Source: Kribbella sp. NBC_01245 (lineage in GTDB: Bacteria; Actinomycetota; Actinomycetes; Propionibacteriales; Kribbellaceae). From it: a DNA stretch of 64,000 nucleotides. Shown here in pieces: positions 49,650 through 58,358 of the stretch (position 1 is its first letter; the number at the start of each line of letters is the position of its first letter). The notes below the pieces were generated by a model. The model did not search any database and was not told where the DNA came from. It saw nothing but the letters and a program-made list of their open reading frames with translations. Position numbers and translations under genes: made by a program. The DNA lies in the NCBI RefSeq assembly GCF_036226525.1, contig NZ_CP108487.1, positions 1,116,001 to 1,180,000 on the forward strand, written 5' to 3'.

Positions 49650-52600
49650 GGCAACTCCTCCGCTGCGAGGATCCGGATCCTCGCAGCCTCGGTGGCGAGC
49701 AGCCGCCACACGAACGGACGCAAGCGATGGTCGGCGACCTCGATCGGTACCACTCCCCGCGCAGCCGGCTGGGTGTCGAGCCAGTCGCGAAGATCGGCGA
49801 TCAACCTGGCCGCCGGCTCACGATTCATCGACCAGGCCCAGCTGCCGTCCGGGTTCAGCCCGGTCGCGGCCTGCTGCTCCAGCTCGGCCGGTAGTGCGAG
49901 CGGTGCTGTTCCGCGCTCGAGACCGAGCCGGTGAGCTCCGAGCCGTCTCCTGACCACGCGCAGTGTGTCCATTGGACCGTGGGCCATCGTGGAGTTCTCG
50001 GTCTCCAGGCAACCCTCCAGGATGAGCTTCCGGTCGACCACTGGCACGTGCTCGCGGAGCAGCAACCTGAGCACTCGCGCGACGCGCAGCCGGGCGCCGG
50101 GCGTCGGTGGTTCGAGACCGTCCGGCACCGATCCGGTCGGGTCCCAATCCCGCAACCACAGCGGGATGTCGTCTACGACGATCAGCCGGTAGAGCTGAGC
50201 GCGCACCGTACACTCGAGCATCTCGTGGAGCTCGACGGCCGCGACGCCTGCGTCCTGATCAAGTTGGCTCCTCGCCATGACCTGGTCGTACAGCCGAACC
50301 GTGGCCGAGCGTTGCGCCGGATCAACGTGTTTGATCCGGACACCGGGTATCTGGACTCCCATGGTCCGGATCAGGTCCGCGCGCAAGCCGCCGATCGCCT
50401 GGCCCAGCCAGACGTTGTCCCGCAAGTAGGCGTGCTCGGCATCGAGCCGGGCGTCGATCGGCGATACGAACGGGAGCATTTCGGGCTCGGGTACGGCGTC
50501 GCGGCGCAGCCGGTACACGCTGTCCATCGGCAGCCGCTCGATCACCCGGGTGAGCTCGGCCTTCTCCTCTGTGGCCTTGGCGCAGTCAACCAGTGCGTCG
50601 CGGTGCGTCCACCAGGACGGTACGTCGCGGGCGAAGACCTGGAAGACCTGCTCGAGCACCGACGGGTTGTCGTCCTCGTCGCGACGAGCGAGAGCGGCAA
50701 CTGTCGTTGGTAGTGGCGTTTCCTCCAATTCGACCCCGGCGAAAGCCAGCCGAGCGGTCAGGTCGCCGTGAACCGTGCTGTCGACATCCAAGAGGTCGAC
50801 CACCTGCGCCAGCCGGCGCCAGTCGGCGTTGGCCGACGCGAGGTCGCCGTCGTCGTGGACCTTTCGGTCGCCACGGTCGAGCAGTGCCTGCGCGGCCCGC
50901 TCCAGCCCGAGTCGAGCCTCCGGAACTTGGTGATCTCGACACAGACGCTCGTACAGGTCGAGCGCGGTCTCCGGATCCCAGCTGGACATGGCGGTCCGCG
51001 CCTGGGCAGCCAGCTCCGACGGATCATCGTCCTGACGTGTGACAGACCGCAGTTCGCCGATCCGCTCGTCGGCCGCGCGGGCCAGGTCGTCCAGGACCGG
51101 CAGCGACCGCCCGGCCGGGAGGATCTGGCGCAACAGCTCGAACTCCATCGTCTTCATGTGCACCAGGTCGTGAACCGTCGGCGTGGAGGCGATCCCTTCC
51201 CGCAGCAGCCGTTCGCCCTCGTTCAGCTCTTCTTCATCGTTGCCTCGGGCAAGCAACATCTGGCCGAGGTCCCGTCGAAAGGCCGAGTCCGCGGGCGATC
51301 GTTCGAGCAGGTCGGTCTGGAGAGCGATGGCGTCGTTCAGCTCGCCGCACTGGAATGCGGACCAGGCCGCCACCGCGCTCGAGGTGAGCGTGTCGCGGTC
51401 CTTCCAGGAGGCGCGAGCTTCGGCCCGGGCTCCGGCTGGGTTCTCCAACAGGGACAAGCAACCGGCGCGCAGATAGGTCAAGCGTTCGTCTTCGCCGATC
51501 AGGACTCCCAGCGCTTCGGAGTACTGCTCCAGCCGGATAAAGGCAAGTGCCTGCTGAAGGATCAGGTCGACGTAGTCCGGCCAGATTGCCAACGACTTTG
51601 TCGCGTCGGCCAACGCGCCCTCGTAGTCGTCGAGATCGAGCTTCGCGCCAACCTGGCGAGCGGCGGTGTAGGGGTGGCCGTGGCCACTTTGGAGGCCTTC
51701 CGTCGCGGCCTCGAGCGCCTGCCTCGGCAGTCCCGCGAGGCGCAGGAAGGTGGCGAGGAATCCAGGTGCGACCTGGCTTTCGGGGTCCAGCAGCAAGGCC
51801 CGCTCGCACAGCAGCGACGGGTCTTGGTCATCGTCTGGCCACACCCGCTTGCGGTAGTAGGCGATCAGCGCCGCCGACAGCAGGACCCACGCCTCGCTCC
51901 GCTTCGGCATTCTGAGCTCGAAGCCGGCTGCAAGGTGCTTCGCCGCCGCTTGGATCGCCTTGGCGTCGACGACCCCGTCGGCGTCTACTGCCTGCTCCCG
52001 AAGCGCGTCGGCGTACGACCAGTGGTGCTCCGCGGCCTCAGGAGCGAGCTGGCATGCCTCCTTCAGCAACTCACGCGCTCGGCCCGGTGCGCCGGATTCG
52101 GAGAACGCGACGCCCGCGGCATGGTAGGCCGCGCCGGCCGCGGGGCTATCCGTGCGCTTCAGGAGTTCGGCCTTCTCGCTCAGCGCTTCGCGCGCCGGTT
52201 GGGGTCCGACGCCGAGGATGCCCCGGTCGATGGCCCGGTCCAGCAGGGCGAGTGCGGCCTCAGGATCGTTGGCCTTGCGCGATAGCCGCCACAACAGATT
52301 GGCCGGGACCGGGCGCAGCAATTGCGATTTGGTGAGGTCGACCCGGTTCCGGATCGCGGCTGCGGTGGTGAAACGAGCAATCGCTTCGTCGTACAGGTCG
52401 TTGGCGAGGCTCGGGTTGTCCTTCGCCATGGCGAGCGACGCGGCGGCCAGGTAGGCGTCGAGAGCGGGTTCCGCGGCCTTCAGAGCTCGGCCCAGTAGCT
52501 GGTCGGCCGTGCCGAGCTCACCCTGCTCGATCCGGACCTCCGCTTCCACAGCGATCGCGAGGCCCTCCAGGCTTGATACTTCCTCGGCTCGCCTGGCTCG

Positions 52601-53242
52601 TGGCGCGACGCGGAGGGTCTCGGCCGCTACCTGCCCGGCGCCGTCGTGATCGGCAAACCAGTAGAGAAGGGCGCGGGCTCGCAGCACGCCGAGCTTGACC
52701 CTTGCCTCAGATGGGAGGTCGGCGTCGAGCAGTTCACCGGCCGCGTCGGGCACGTTCCAGACCTCGTCGTCGCGCATGGCCGCGGTGAGCCGGGTCATCG
52801 GATCGGCGAGCTTGGCCTCGAGGTCCGTGGCCCCCGGAAGAGCGATCACCTCGTCGCACCGGGTCCACTGCTCCGCGGCCAATGCCTGCAGCCATGTCTT
52901 GACCCACAGGGACGTTGGAGCCGAGAGGGCGGAGGCCCGATGGCGGCTCAGCTCGAGGATCCGCAACCGCCACCAGATCGGCCCGAGAGGGTCGCTGGCG
53001 GCAGCGTCCATCTCCGCGGCCAGCACTCGGGACTCGACGCCGGACAGTACGTCGTCGATCTGCCGCAGGTCGAGTCGCCAGCGGGCAATCGACTCGCGGA
53101 TCTCCTCGGGCTTACGCCGCCGCAGCGCGCCGACCATCACCCGCGCGACCGGCTTGGCCGGCGCGGACAGGTCGAGCTTCTGCAGTCGCTCCGCCGCGGC
53201 GGAAAGGGCTGCTTGTGCCTCACTATCCAGTGCGTCGGACAT
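49646..53242 (-). CDS. TPR-repeat protein with C-terminal FHIPEP domain
   Basis: 1,198 residues. About the first 800 are Ala/Leu/Glu-rich helical repeats of the TPR kind (for example ARVKLGVLRARALLYWFADH, DPEAALALLDRAIDRGILG and ALRALDYERL-like units), forming a long solenoid. The last 300 resemble FlhA-C: GGLRADLIRTMGVQIPGVRI, VRLYDQVMARSQL, then ARVLRLLLREHVPVVDRKLI with EGCLE, TLRVVRRRLGAHRL, and a terminal LRPFVWRLLATEAARIRILA then AEELP. No membrane helices. Its start overlaps the upstream CHAT gene by 20 bp and its stop overlaps the next gene (ATGA). It probably recognises a partner or trigger through the TPRs and passes it to the CHAT proteins (inference). Confidence 0.78.
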   Translation of the reverse strand: MSDALDSEAQAALSAAAERLQKLDLSAPAKPVARVMVGALRRRKPEEIRESIARWRLDLRQIDDVLSGVESRVLAAEMDAAASDPLGPIWWRLRILELSRHRASALSAPTSLWVKTWLQALAAEQWTRCDEVIALPGATDLEAKLADPMTRLTAAMRDDEVWNVPDAAGELLDADLPSEARVKLGVLRARALLYWFADHDGAGQVAAETLRVAPRARRAEEVSSLEGLAIAVEAEVRIEQGELGTADQLLGRALKAAEPALDAYLAAASLAMAKDNPSLANDLYDEAIARFTTAAAIRNRVDLTKSQLLRPVPANLLWRLSRKANDPEAALALLDRAIDRGILGVGPQPAREALSEKAELLKRTDSPAAGAAYHAAGVAFSESGAPGRARELLKEACQLAPEAAEHHWSYADALREQAVDADGVVDAKAIQAAAKHLAAGFELRMPKRSEAWVLLSAALIAYYRKRVWPDDDQDPSLLCERALLLDPESQVAPGFLATFLRLAGLPRQALEAATEGLQSGHGHPYTAARQVGAKLDLDDYEGALADATKSLAIWPDYVDLILQQALAFIRLEQYSEALGVLIGEDERLTYLRAGCLSLLENPAGARAEARASWKDRDTLTSSAVAAWSAFQCGELNDAIALQTDLLERSPADSAFRRDLGQMLLARGNDEEELNEGERLLREGIASTPTVHDLVHMKTMEFELLRQILPAGRSLPVLDDLARAADERIGELRSVTRQDDDPSELAAQARTAMSSWDPETALDLYERLCRDHQVPEARLGLERAAQALLDRGDRKVHDDGDLASANADWRRLAQVVDLLDVDSTVHGDLTARLAFAGVELEETPLPTTVAALARRDEDDNPSVLEQVFQVFARDVPSWWTHRDALVDCAKATEEKAELTRVIERLPMDSVYRLRRDAVPEPEMLPFVSPIDARLDAEHAYLRDNVWLGQAIGGLRADLIRTMGVQIPGVRIKHVDPAQRSATVRLYDQVMARSQLDQDAGVAAVELHEMLECTVRAQLYRLIVVDDIPLWLRDWDPTGSVPDGLEPPTPGARLRVARVLRLLLREHVPVVDRKLILEGCLETENSTMAHGPMDTLRVVRRRLGAHRLGLERGTAPLALPAELEQQAATGLNPDGSWAWSMNREPAARLIADLRDWLDTQPAARGVVPIEVADHRLRPFVWRLLATEAARIRILAAEELP

Positions 53243-54683
53243 CGCCGCTCACTACCTTCAGCATGTTGCGGAACACCACTACCCTTGAGGAATCGTCCAC
53301 TTCCAGCTTCATCCGGGCACGGAGTGTGCGGTCGAGGCTGGCCTCGTCCGAGGCGATCCGGTCGACCCACTTTTCCAGGCCTAGCTTGCTTGCAGCATCC
53401 AGGTTGCAGGTCTGCACGACGTCGAGCAGCTGCCGCCGGATCGGACTCTCCCGGATCGGCCTGTCGACGGTGAAGGAGGGGCCGCTCAACGCACCGACAG
53501 GTGCGTTGTCGGGAATCCGCACCGGGCCGTCCGCACACCGCAGGTACAGAGCGGGGGCGCCGAACCAGCGCATGTCATGGTTCTTCTCACGCATGGCCTC
53601 TCGCGCGGTCTGGACTGCCTGGCCGACCGCCTTGCCCTCCGCCAGGTCCTGGTAGAAGGTCTTCAGCGTCTCCTGTGCCTTCCGGGCTCCCAAGGGGTAC
53701 TGCATCGCCAGCACCGCCGGGATGCCCCGATTGATGAAGTCCGGTGCGAGCCGCTCGAAGTTCTCGCTCGGGTCACACGCGTCGCCGATCCACTCGCACA
53801 GGTGCAGAACGACCAGCTTGGTACCGGTGGCCGAACCGTAGCCCTGCTCGCGACCGGACATCTCCACCAAGGCGTCGATCAGTGCTCCGGGGGTGTGCCA
53901 GTCCGCCCGCTCGCCGGGCAGGCTGTAGAAGATCTGCGCGTTGCCGTGCACGCCCCGGCAGGCGCCGATCAGATGGATCACATCCGGCGCCGTCTCGTTG
54001 ACCAGGTTGCCGCCGGCCAGAGACGGGTCAGGCGGCCACTCGTCAACGGTGATACCGACCTGATCAAGACTGCGGAGATCGTCGATCATCCGGTTCACCC
54101 TGATGTGCTCGTCGCCGAATCCCGCATCCTCCGGCAGCGCGAGGACGAATCGGACCTCGAGCGGTCCTTTGGTCGGATCCAGGTTGTGTTCCTCCGTCGT
54201 CCGGACATATCTACTCAGCACCAGCTTCGCGCGGGCCGCGACGAAGAAGCCGAGCGGGCAGTAGAGGAACTCCCAGGGCAGCCCCATCAGCCGGAGGGTG
54301 TCGGAGTCCGTTCCCTCGAAGGAGATGAGCACCTGCAACGCGCGTCCGTTGCGGTCCTGCTGGATGGCGTCCTTCAACGCCGGTCCGACAGTGTTGCCGG
54401 CGAGGATCAGCTGCCACAGGTGGCGTCCGAGTACCTTGAACGTCCGGTCGGTGAGAAGGCTCTGCCGGCTTCGGCCGAGACTCGGCCTGGCCGTGTCGCT
54501 CATCAACTTGTCGAGCACGTCCCAGCTGTTGAGCAGATCCTCGAGCAACCCGATCGTGTCGATCTGGAGCTGGTCAGGGGAGATCTTGTCAGGGCCGATC
54601 GCCTGCTCAGCTGCCTCCGGAGTCGAGTAGGTACCGGAGACCGTCGTTGCCGACACGCGGATCTCGAATTGGTAGCGGCTCAC
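53223..54683 (-). CDS. CHAT-domain protein 2, probable pseudoprotease
   Basis: The GTG at 54683 follows AGGAGGGG and overlaps the preceding CHAT gene by 4 bp. 486 residues: an N-terminal region of about 120 residues, then a CHAT (caspase-HetF-associated with TPRs) domain with LMGLPWEFLYCP, VRFVLALPED, and the cysteine strand LVVLHLCEWIGDACD (Cys296). At the histidine position, where active CHAT proteases have a GHG after the hydrophobic strand, this protein reads DVIHLIGACRG (residues 240-242, G-A-C). The catalytic His therefore appears lost. It also has PAVLAMQYPL, AVQTAREAM and GAPALYL, as in other CHATs. A 110-residue helical C-terminal extension follows. It may regulate or scaffold CHAT protein 1. 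Confidence 0.82.
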   Translation of the reverse strand: MSRYQFEIRVSATTVSGTYSTPEAAEQAIGPDKISPDQLQIDTIGLLEDLLNSWDVLDKLMSDTARPSLGRSRQSLLTDRTFKVLGRHLWQLILAGNTVGPALKDAIQQDRNGRALQVLISFEGTDSDTLRLMGLPWEFLYCPLGFFVAARAKLVLSRYVRTTEEHNLDPTKGPLEVRFVLALPEDAGFGDEHIRVNRMIDDLRSLDQVGITVDEWPPDPSLAGGNLVNETAPDVIHLIGACRGVHGNAQIFYSLPGERADWHTPGALIDALVEMSGREQGYGSATGTKLVVLHLCEWIGDACDPSENFERLAPDFINRGIPAVLAMQYPLGARKAQETLKTFYQDLAEGKAVGQAVQTAREAMREKNHDMRWFGAPALYLRCADGPVRIPDNAPVGALSGPSFTVDRPIRESPIRRQLLDVVQTCNLDAASKLGLEKWVDRIASDEASLDRTLRARMKLEVDDSSRVVVFRNMLKVVSGDVRRTG

Positions 54684-55786
54684 TGCTTCCCCTCCTGCTC
54701 CGGTTCGGCCAGCAGCGGGTCGTCGCTGTGCAGATACACCACCGGTACGCCGATGAGGCCGGCGCCGATTTCTGGAGCTGCGATCACGGATCGCGCGGTC
54801 TGCACAGCCACGTCGGGCGGTTGCCGCCGGGCTAGTTCGCGGTAGAACGTCGTACTGAAGCTGGTGGCGGTGTTGTTGGTCACCGGGTATTGCATCGCCA
54901 CCACGCACTGGACCCCGGCTCGGCACAGCTGCGGAGCCACGCCGGCGAAGCCCGCCTCGTAGTCGGTCGCCCCTCCATCGCAGGCATGCAATACGACGGC
55001 ACGCGGCACCCAGTTGGGCGACACGAGCAGGTCGGCCATCCTGGCATCTGGCACCCAGTTGGTCTCGCCGCCCGGATCCGCGAAGGCCAAGCGGCCCTCG
55101 CCACGGCCAGGGTCGTATCGACCGTGACCCATGAATTGCACCAGGTGTGGCTGCCAGGAGGCGACGATCTCGCCCAGCTCGGTGGCCGATGGGCTGTACA
55201 CGACTTCGGGCTCGAGATCGCACTGCTTGGCGGCGTCGTGGATGCCGGCGAGCACGCCGTCGGCATCCACCTTTTGCTCGGTTTTCGGTTGGGACACGAT
55301 CGCCAGTAGCCTGGGCCGCACGATCGGGTCCAGGTGGGGGATCCCGCGGCGGGACGGGATATGGCGCGACAACGTGTACCCGTGTTGCCCGGCGAGGAAC
55401 CAACCCTGCTCGAACTGCTTGTCCGGCTGGTACAAGAACTCCCAAGGCACGGACGCGAGTCGCGCGTGTTGTGACTCGCTGGGGAAGGTCAGCGTGAGCC
55501 GGACCAGCGCGTGACCCTCGGATGCCTTACGGATCCAGGTCCAGACCTCCGGTGGAAACAACGCGCGGTGCAGCAACGCGCCGAACGTGCGGATCTCGGC
55601 AGGGATCCACGGGCGTCCGCGCACCTGCAACCAGCGCTCGAACAGCCGGATCAGCCGGACGTCGAGGTCATCCGCGGCGGCGGTGAGAGGCATCGGCACC
55701 TTGCCGGAGAAGGCGTTCGCACCCACGACACGTGCCTCGAGCATGCCGTCCTCGTCGACCTCGACGGCGATCCGCTGGCTGCTCAT
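54680..55786 (-). CDS. CHAT-domain protease 1, catalytic dyad intact
   Basis: The ATG at 55786 overlaps the upstream gene's stop (ATGA), giving 368 residues. An N-terminal region with a helical section (RLIRLFERWLQVRGRPW) precedes the CHAT domain: ASVPWEFLYQPDKQFEQGW, PRLLAIVSQP, the histidine motif LVQFMGHGRYD (His221), the cysteine motif AVVLHACDGGA (Cys269), then VQCVVAMQYPVTNNTA, FYRELA and GVPVVYLHSDDP. CHAT proteases are caspase/separase-like cysteine peptidases, often activated by a sensor to cleave cellular targets. This one seems to be the active enzyme of the operon. Confidence 0.87.
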   Translation of the reverse strand: MSSQRIAVEVDEDGMLEARVVGANAFSGKVPMPLTAAADDLDVRLIRLFERWLQVRGRPWIPAEIRTFGALLHRALFPPEVWTWIRKASEGHALVRLTLTFPSESQHARLASVPWEFLYQPDKQFEQGWFLAGQHGYTLSRHIPSRRGIPHLDPIVRPRLLAIVSQPKTEQKVDADGVLAGIHDAAKQCDLEPEVVYSPSATELGEIVASWQPHLVQFMGHGRYDPGRGEGRLAFADPGGETNWVPDARMADLLVSPNWVPRAVVLHACDGGATDYEAGFAGVAPQLCRAGVQCVVAMQYPVTNNTATSFSTTFYRELARRQPPDVAVQTARSVIAAPEIGAGLIGVPVVYLHSDDPLLAEPEQEGKQ

Positions 55787-56922
55787 GCCACCGGCTCGCT
55801 CGTCATCGCCACCTCGATACTGAGCTCGCCATCCCCGCGGTATCGGGTCCGGTAGCCAAAGCGGCTGCGAAGGCACTCGTCGTCCCACGGTTTAGTGAAT
55901 TCGGTGTCGTAGTTGAACACCAGCTCGGCACCATCTGGCGCGCCCTTCACAACTGTGGCGATCGCAGGCGCGTCCGGATGGCCGAAGTAGCTGCCGTTGC
56001 TGGAGACCAGGTAGTGCCGGGCAGGCAGCAGCCCGATCAGCTCGGCGGTCAGGTTGTTCTGGCTGCCGTGGTGCGGCAGCTTGAATGCGTCCAGCGGGAA
56101 GACGTCTGCACCGTCACCGCGTTCAGCGATGAGTCGTCGTACGGCGGGGATCAGCTCGCCGGGTGTGGCGTCTCCGGCCAGCAGGACGCGGACGCCCTTG
56201 TACTCGGCGAGGAGGACGATGCTGCTCGCGTTCGCGACCGACCTGTCGGTGCCGGTGCGATCGGCCGCGAGCTGATCGGGATCGAGCTCCTCCGGCCCCA
56301 GCCACTCGTCGCCTGGTGTGTGCAACCTCCTGCTGCGCTTGGCGAAAGCGGCCAGCGCGCCTTCCTCCGATTCGAGTGTTTGAAGGTCAAGCCCTTCCTC
56401 CCGGCAGGTCTCGACCCAAACCTCGGCGAGCCGGTTGAGTTCCTCCGGCGCCGGGGCGAGCAACGTCAGCCGCAACCCACCTGGCAGCTTGTCCACTGGC
56501 AGCGGGGCATCTGGCGGCGCGACCACCGCGTCGCCCCCGAACGCCTTGTTCCAGTCGATGCCGCGGCGCTTGATGATGGCGGACAGGATCTCTCCATGGA
56601 CGGCATCGAGGTAGTCGCCGAGCTGATCCCAGCTGTTGTGCCACACCTGGTCGATCTGCAGCGGAAGGTCGGCGTCGTTGACCAGCTTGATCGTGCCCTC
56701 GACATGGTCGGCGTCGACGTGCGTCAGTACCAGCAGGTCCAGCTTCCCCTCGGCCGCGACCTCGCGCATCCTCGCGCTCACGTCTTTGTATGCCCACGCC
56801 GGACCCGCGTCGACGAGCATCCGGTGCCGTTCCGCGGCACCACCCCAGGTCAGCAGGATCGCGTCCCCATGACGCGCAGGCAGAAGTTCGACCGTTAATC
56901 GGTCGTCTCGTGACTCATCCAT
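55783..56922 (-). CDS. ComEC-like metallo-beta-lactamase-fold protein
   Basis: 379 residues from the ATG at 56922, which follows GAGGGGGG; an in-frame ATG at 56949 is an alternative. The metal motif VLTHVDADHVEG (H68, D70, D72, H73) is the HxDxDH form typical of ComEC/Rec2-type and related soluble MBL proteins. Further ligand motifs are VLLAGDATPGE and FKLPHHGSQNN with a closing SSNGSYFGHPDA. Such proteins act as nucleases or phosphodiesterases; those with HxDxDH often accompany effector genes in conflict operons. It is first gene of the coupled CHAT operon and overlaps CHAT1 by 4 bp. Substrate unknown. Confidence 0.85.
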   Translation of the reverse strand: MDESRDDRLTVELLPARHGDAILLTWGGAAERHRMLVDAGPAWAYKDVSARMREVAAEGKLDLLVLTHVDADHVEGTIKLVNDADLPLQIDQVWHNSWDQLGDYLDAVHGEILSAIIKRRGIDWNKAFGGDAVVAPPDAPLPVDKLPGGLRLTLLAPAPEELNRLAEVWVETCREEGLDLQTLESEEGALAAFAKRSRRLHTPGDEWLGPEELDPDQLAADRTGTDRSVANASSIVLLAEYKGVRVLLAGDATPGELIPAVRRLIAERGDGADVFPLDAFKLPHHGSQNNLTAELIGLLPARHYLVSSNGSYFGHPDAPAIATVVKGAPDGAELVFNYDTEFTKPWDDECLRSRFGYRTRYRGDGELSIEVAMTSEPVA

Positions 56923-56982
56923 TCGGCCCCCCTCACGGACAGTCTCCATTGCACTCCCGAAACTGCGGCTTGTCTACAGCCA

Positions 56983-57011
56983 GGTCACCCTCAGCGACAT
57001 TGAGGGTGACC
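56983..57011. promoter_or_regulatory. Perfect 11-bp dyad upstream of the CHAT operon
   Basis: GGTCACCCTCA (56983-56993), 7-nt spacer, TGAGGGTGACC (57001-57011). It lies 61 bp upstream of the likely MBL start and has the size of a repressor operator. As RNA it would also form a stable hairpin. Confidence 0.55.
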
Positions 57012-57680
57012 CGTGTCCAAGCCGATGCTCTTCGGGCGGAATCGATCGGGGAGATAGATAGCAATTTTCGCCCTTGGCTCAGCTAGCAAGTGTCCAAGGG
57101 GGCAACGTGAAATCCTTTCACAGCAATCGTTCTGTCCATTTTCGCCAACCGATTCGCAACATACTCACAGGTTCCCTTCTGGCGGCGGGCTGCAACCGTC
57201 GACTCCGGCGAAGAGCACTTACATCCGATGGGTCTATACCGGCAGGCTGAGAACCATCAGTCTCTTCCAGAACAGTGGCTCGCTGTCAGTGGCGTCACCT
57301 CAGGTCCGCGACTACGCGAAGACTCTTGATGGCGCTACCGCCGGACCGAAGGACGAAGCAGTGTTTGCATAGGCAGGTGATCCCAACATCGCGATCGATG
57401 CCGCAGATGCCATCCGGCGGTACGCCGACACCTGAGTCTGACCGGCCACGGGTTCCGGTCGTGGAGCCTCACTCTCGTCGGGGACCGGCCACAGGAGGTC
57501 AGCCGCCGAGGAATCCGATCGCGGCGCTCGCTACAGCGGCGCCGATGGCCTCGGTCTCAGCATCGGCAGCGACTCACGCTAACCATGCGCGTTGAGAGCC
57601 CAGCTTCAGGACGTGAGTCGGGGGATGCCCTCTGGATCGATGGCTGGTTGTAACGCGCGAGTTGTGACGCGCGCCGCTAT
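57012..57680. other. Gene-poor stretch upstream of the CHAT operon
   Basis: Presumably holds the operon promoter. Apart from the small broken frame at 57107-57372, nothing coding was convincing here; the right end runs into the hairpin and repeat near 57728. Confidence 0.4.
57107..57372 (+). pseudogene. Possible small lipoprotein gene with a frameshift
   Basis: A GTG after AAGGGGG opens MKSFHSNRSVHFRQPIRNIL then TGSLLAAGCN, a basic N-terminus and a lipobox-like LAAGC. A different frame then continues STPAKSTYIRWVYTGRLRTI, SLFQNSGSLSVASPQVRDYA and KTLDGATAGPKDEAVFA to a TAG at 57370. The two parts could be one gene joined by a one- or two-base shift near 57195. Weak evidence. Confidence 0.3.
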
Positions 57681-57727
57681 CAAGCTAACCCGCTCGACGC
57701 TGAGGGTCTGCAGGGGCACAACGAAAA

Positions 57728-57758
57728 GAGCCGCTGGTCTGGGTTAGACCTGCGGCTC
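57728..57758. terminator. Hairpin terminator before repeat copy 3
   Basis: GAGCCGC-t-GGTCT, loop, AGACC-t-GCGGCTC, flanked by AACGAAAA on the left and GTTTTG on the right. It is almost identical to the hairpin at 35235-35264, so hairpin and repeat travel together. Confidence 0.75.
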
Positions 57759-57762
57759 GTTT

Positions 57763-57795
57763 TGTGTCCGAGGAGCAACACACACCTTAACCACA
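57763..57795. repeat. 33-bp dispersed repeat, copy 3
   Basis: Differs from copies 1 and 2 at two positions (TGTGTCCGAGGAGC, then AACACACACCTTAACCACA). There is no recognisable recombinase tail to its left, so the hairpin and repeat stand alone here. Confidence 0.7.
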
Positions 57796-57799
57796 CGGG

Positions 57800-58358
57800 C
57801 TTGCGGGCATCCGCGGTTGATCGCTTCCCGCTGGAGCGGTCGACGGGACGTGGGATCTCGTCCGAATTGTTGCAGCGGACGATGGCGAGGTCTCGTACGA
57901 CGCTGAGGTTGAGTCCGGGCAGCAGGGCGGTCGCGAACTTCTGGTTCTGCAGCCCGGGCCAGAAGCTCCGCGTGCCCGGGGCGTCGACGAACAGCACGAC
58001 GGGCCCCGGCGGCAGCGCGTCCAGGATCGGCTCTACGTACGAACGCGTGGCAGCCGCCTTCTTCCCACGACCGTGCTGTTGCGATCCGATGGAGCCGGCG
58101 TGGAAGTCGGCCAGCGCGTCTGGTTGCGCGATCCACTCACCTTTCTTGTCGCTCCACATGCGAATCGGCCAGGGCAGACCCGGCGTGCTGGAGGCCTCGA
58201 TGTCAACGAAGGTGAGCACTTGACGTGGCGGTACGCCGCGGCGCTGGTAGCTCTGCGATCGGGAGTGGATCCCGACCAGATGGACTTTTGTCGTGGATGA
58301 GCCTGCGAGGAAGGTGCCGAGGGCGGATCGGGCGTGTTCCGGTCGCTGACTTGCCCAC
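57800..58358 (-). pseudogene. Fragment resembling the RNase H domain of pPIWI-RE proteins
   Basis: The minus-strand frame after a TAG at about 58360 reads HARSALGTFLAGSSTTKVHL, VGIHSRSQSYQRRGVPPRQV, LTFVDIEASSTPGLPWPIRM, DFHAGSIGSQQHGRGKKAAA, YVEPILDALPPGPVVLFVDA and TRSFWPGLQNQKFATALLPG, ending AIVRCNNSDEIPRPVDR. The order (HxRxQ, FHAxxIG, DAxxTRxxWPGLQN, VRxNxxxEIPRPV) matches my memory of the C-terminal RNase H-like part of pPIWI-RE, a prokaryotic Argonaute-related conflict protein of 800-1,000 residues. The N-terminal three-quarters are gone and the 3' end runs into the 33-bp repeat. Confidence 0.5.

Noticed and set aside
28370..57795. Three 33-bp repeats as a CRISPR
   Set aside because: The copies lie 7-22 kb apart with no regular spacers.
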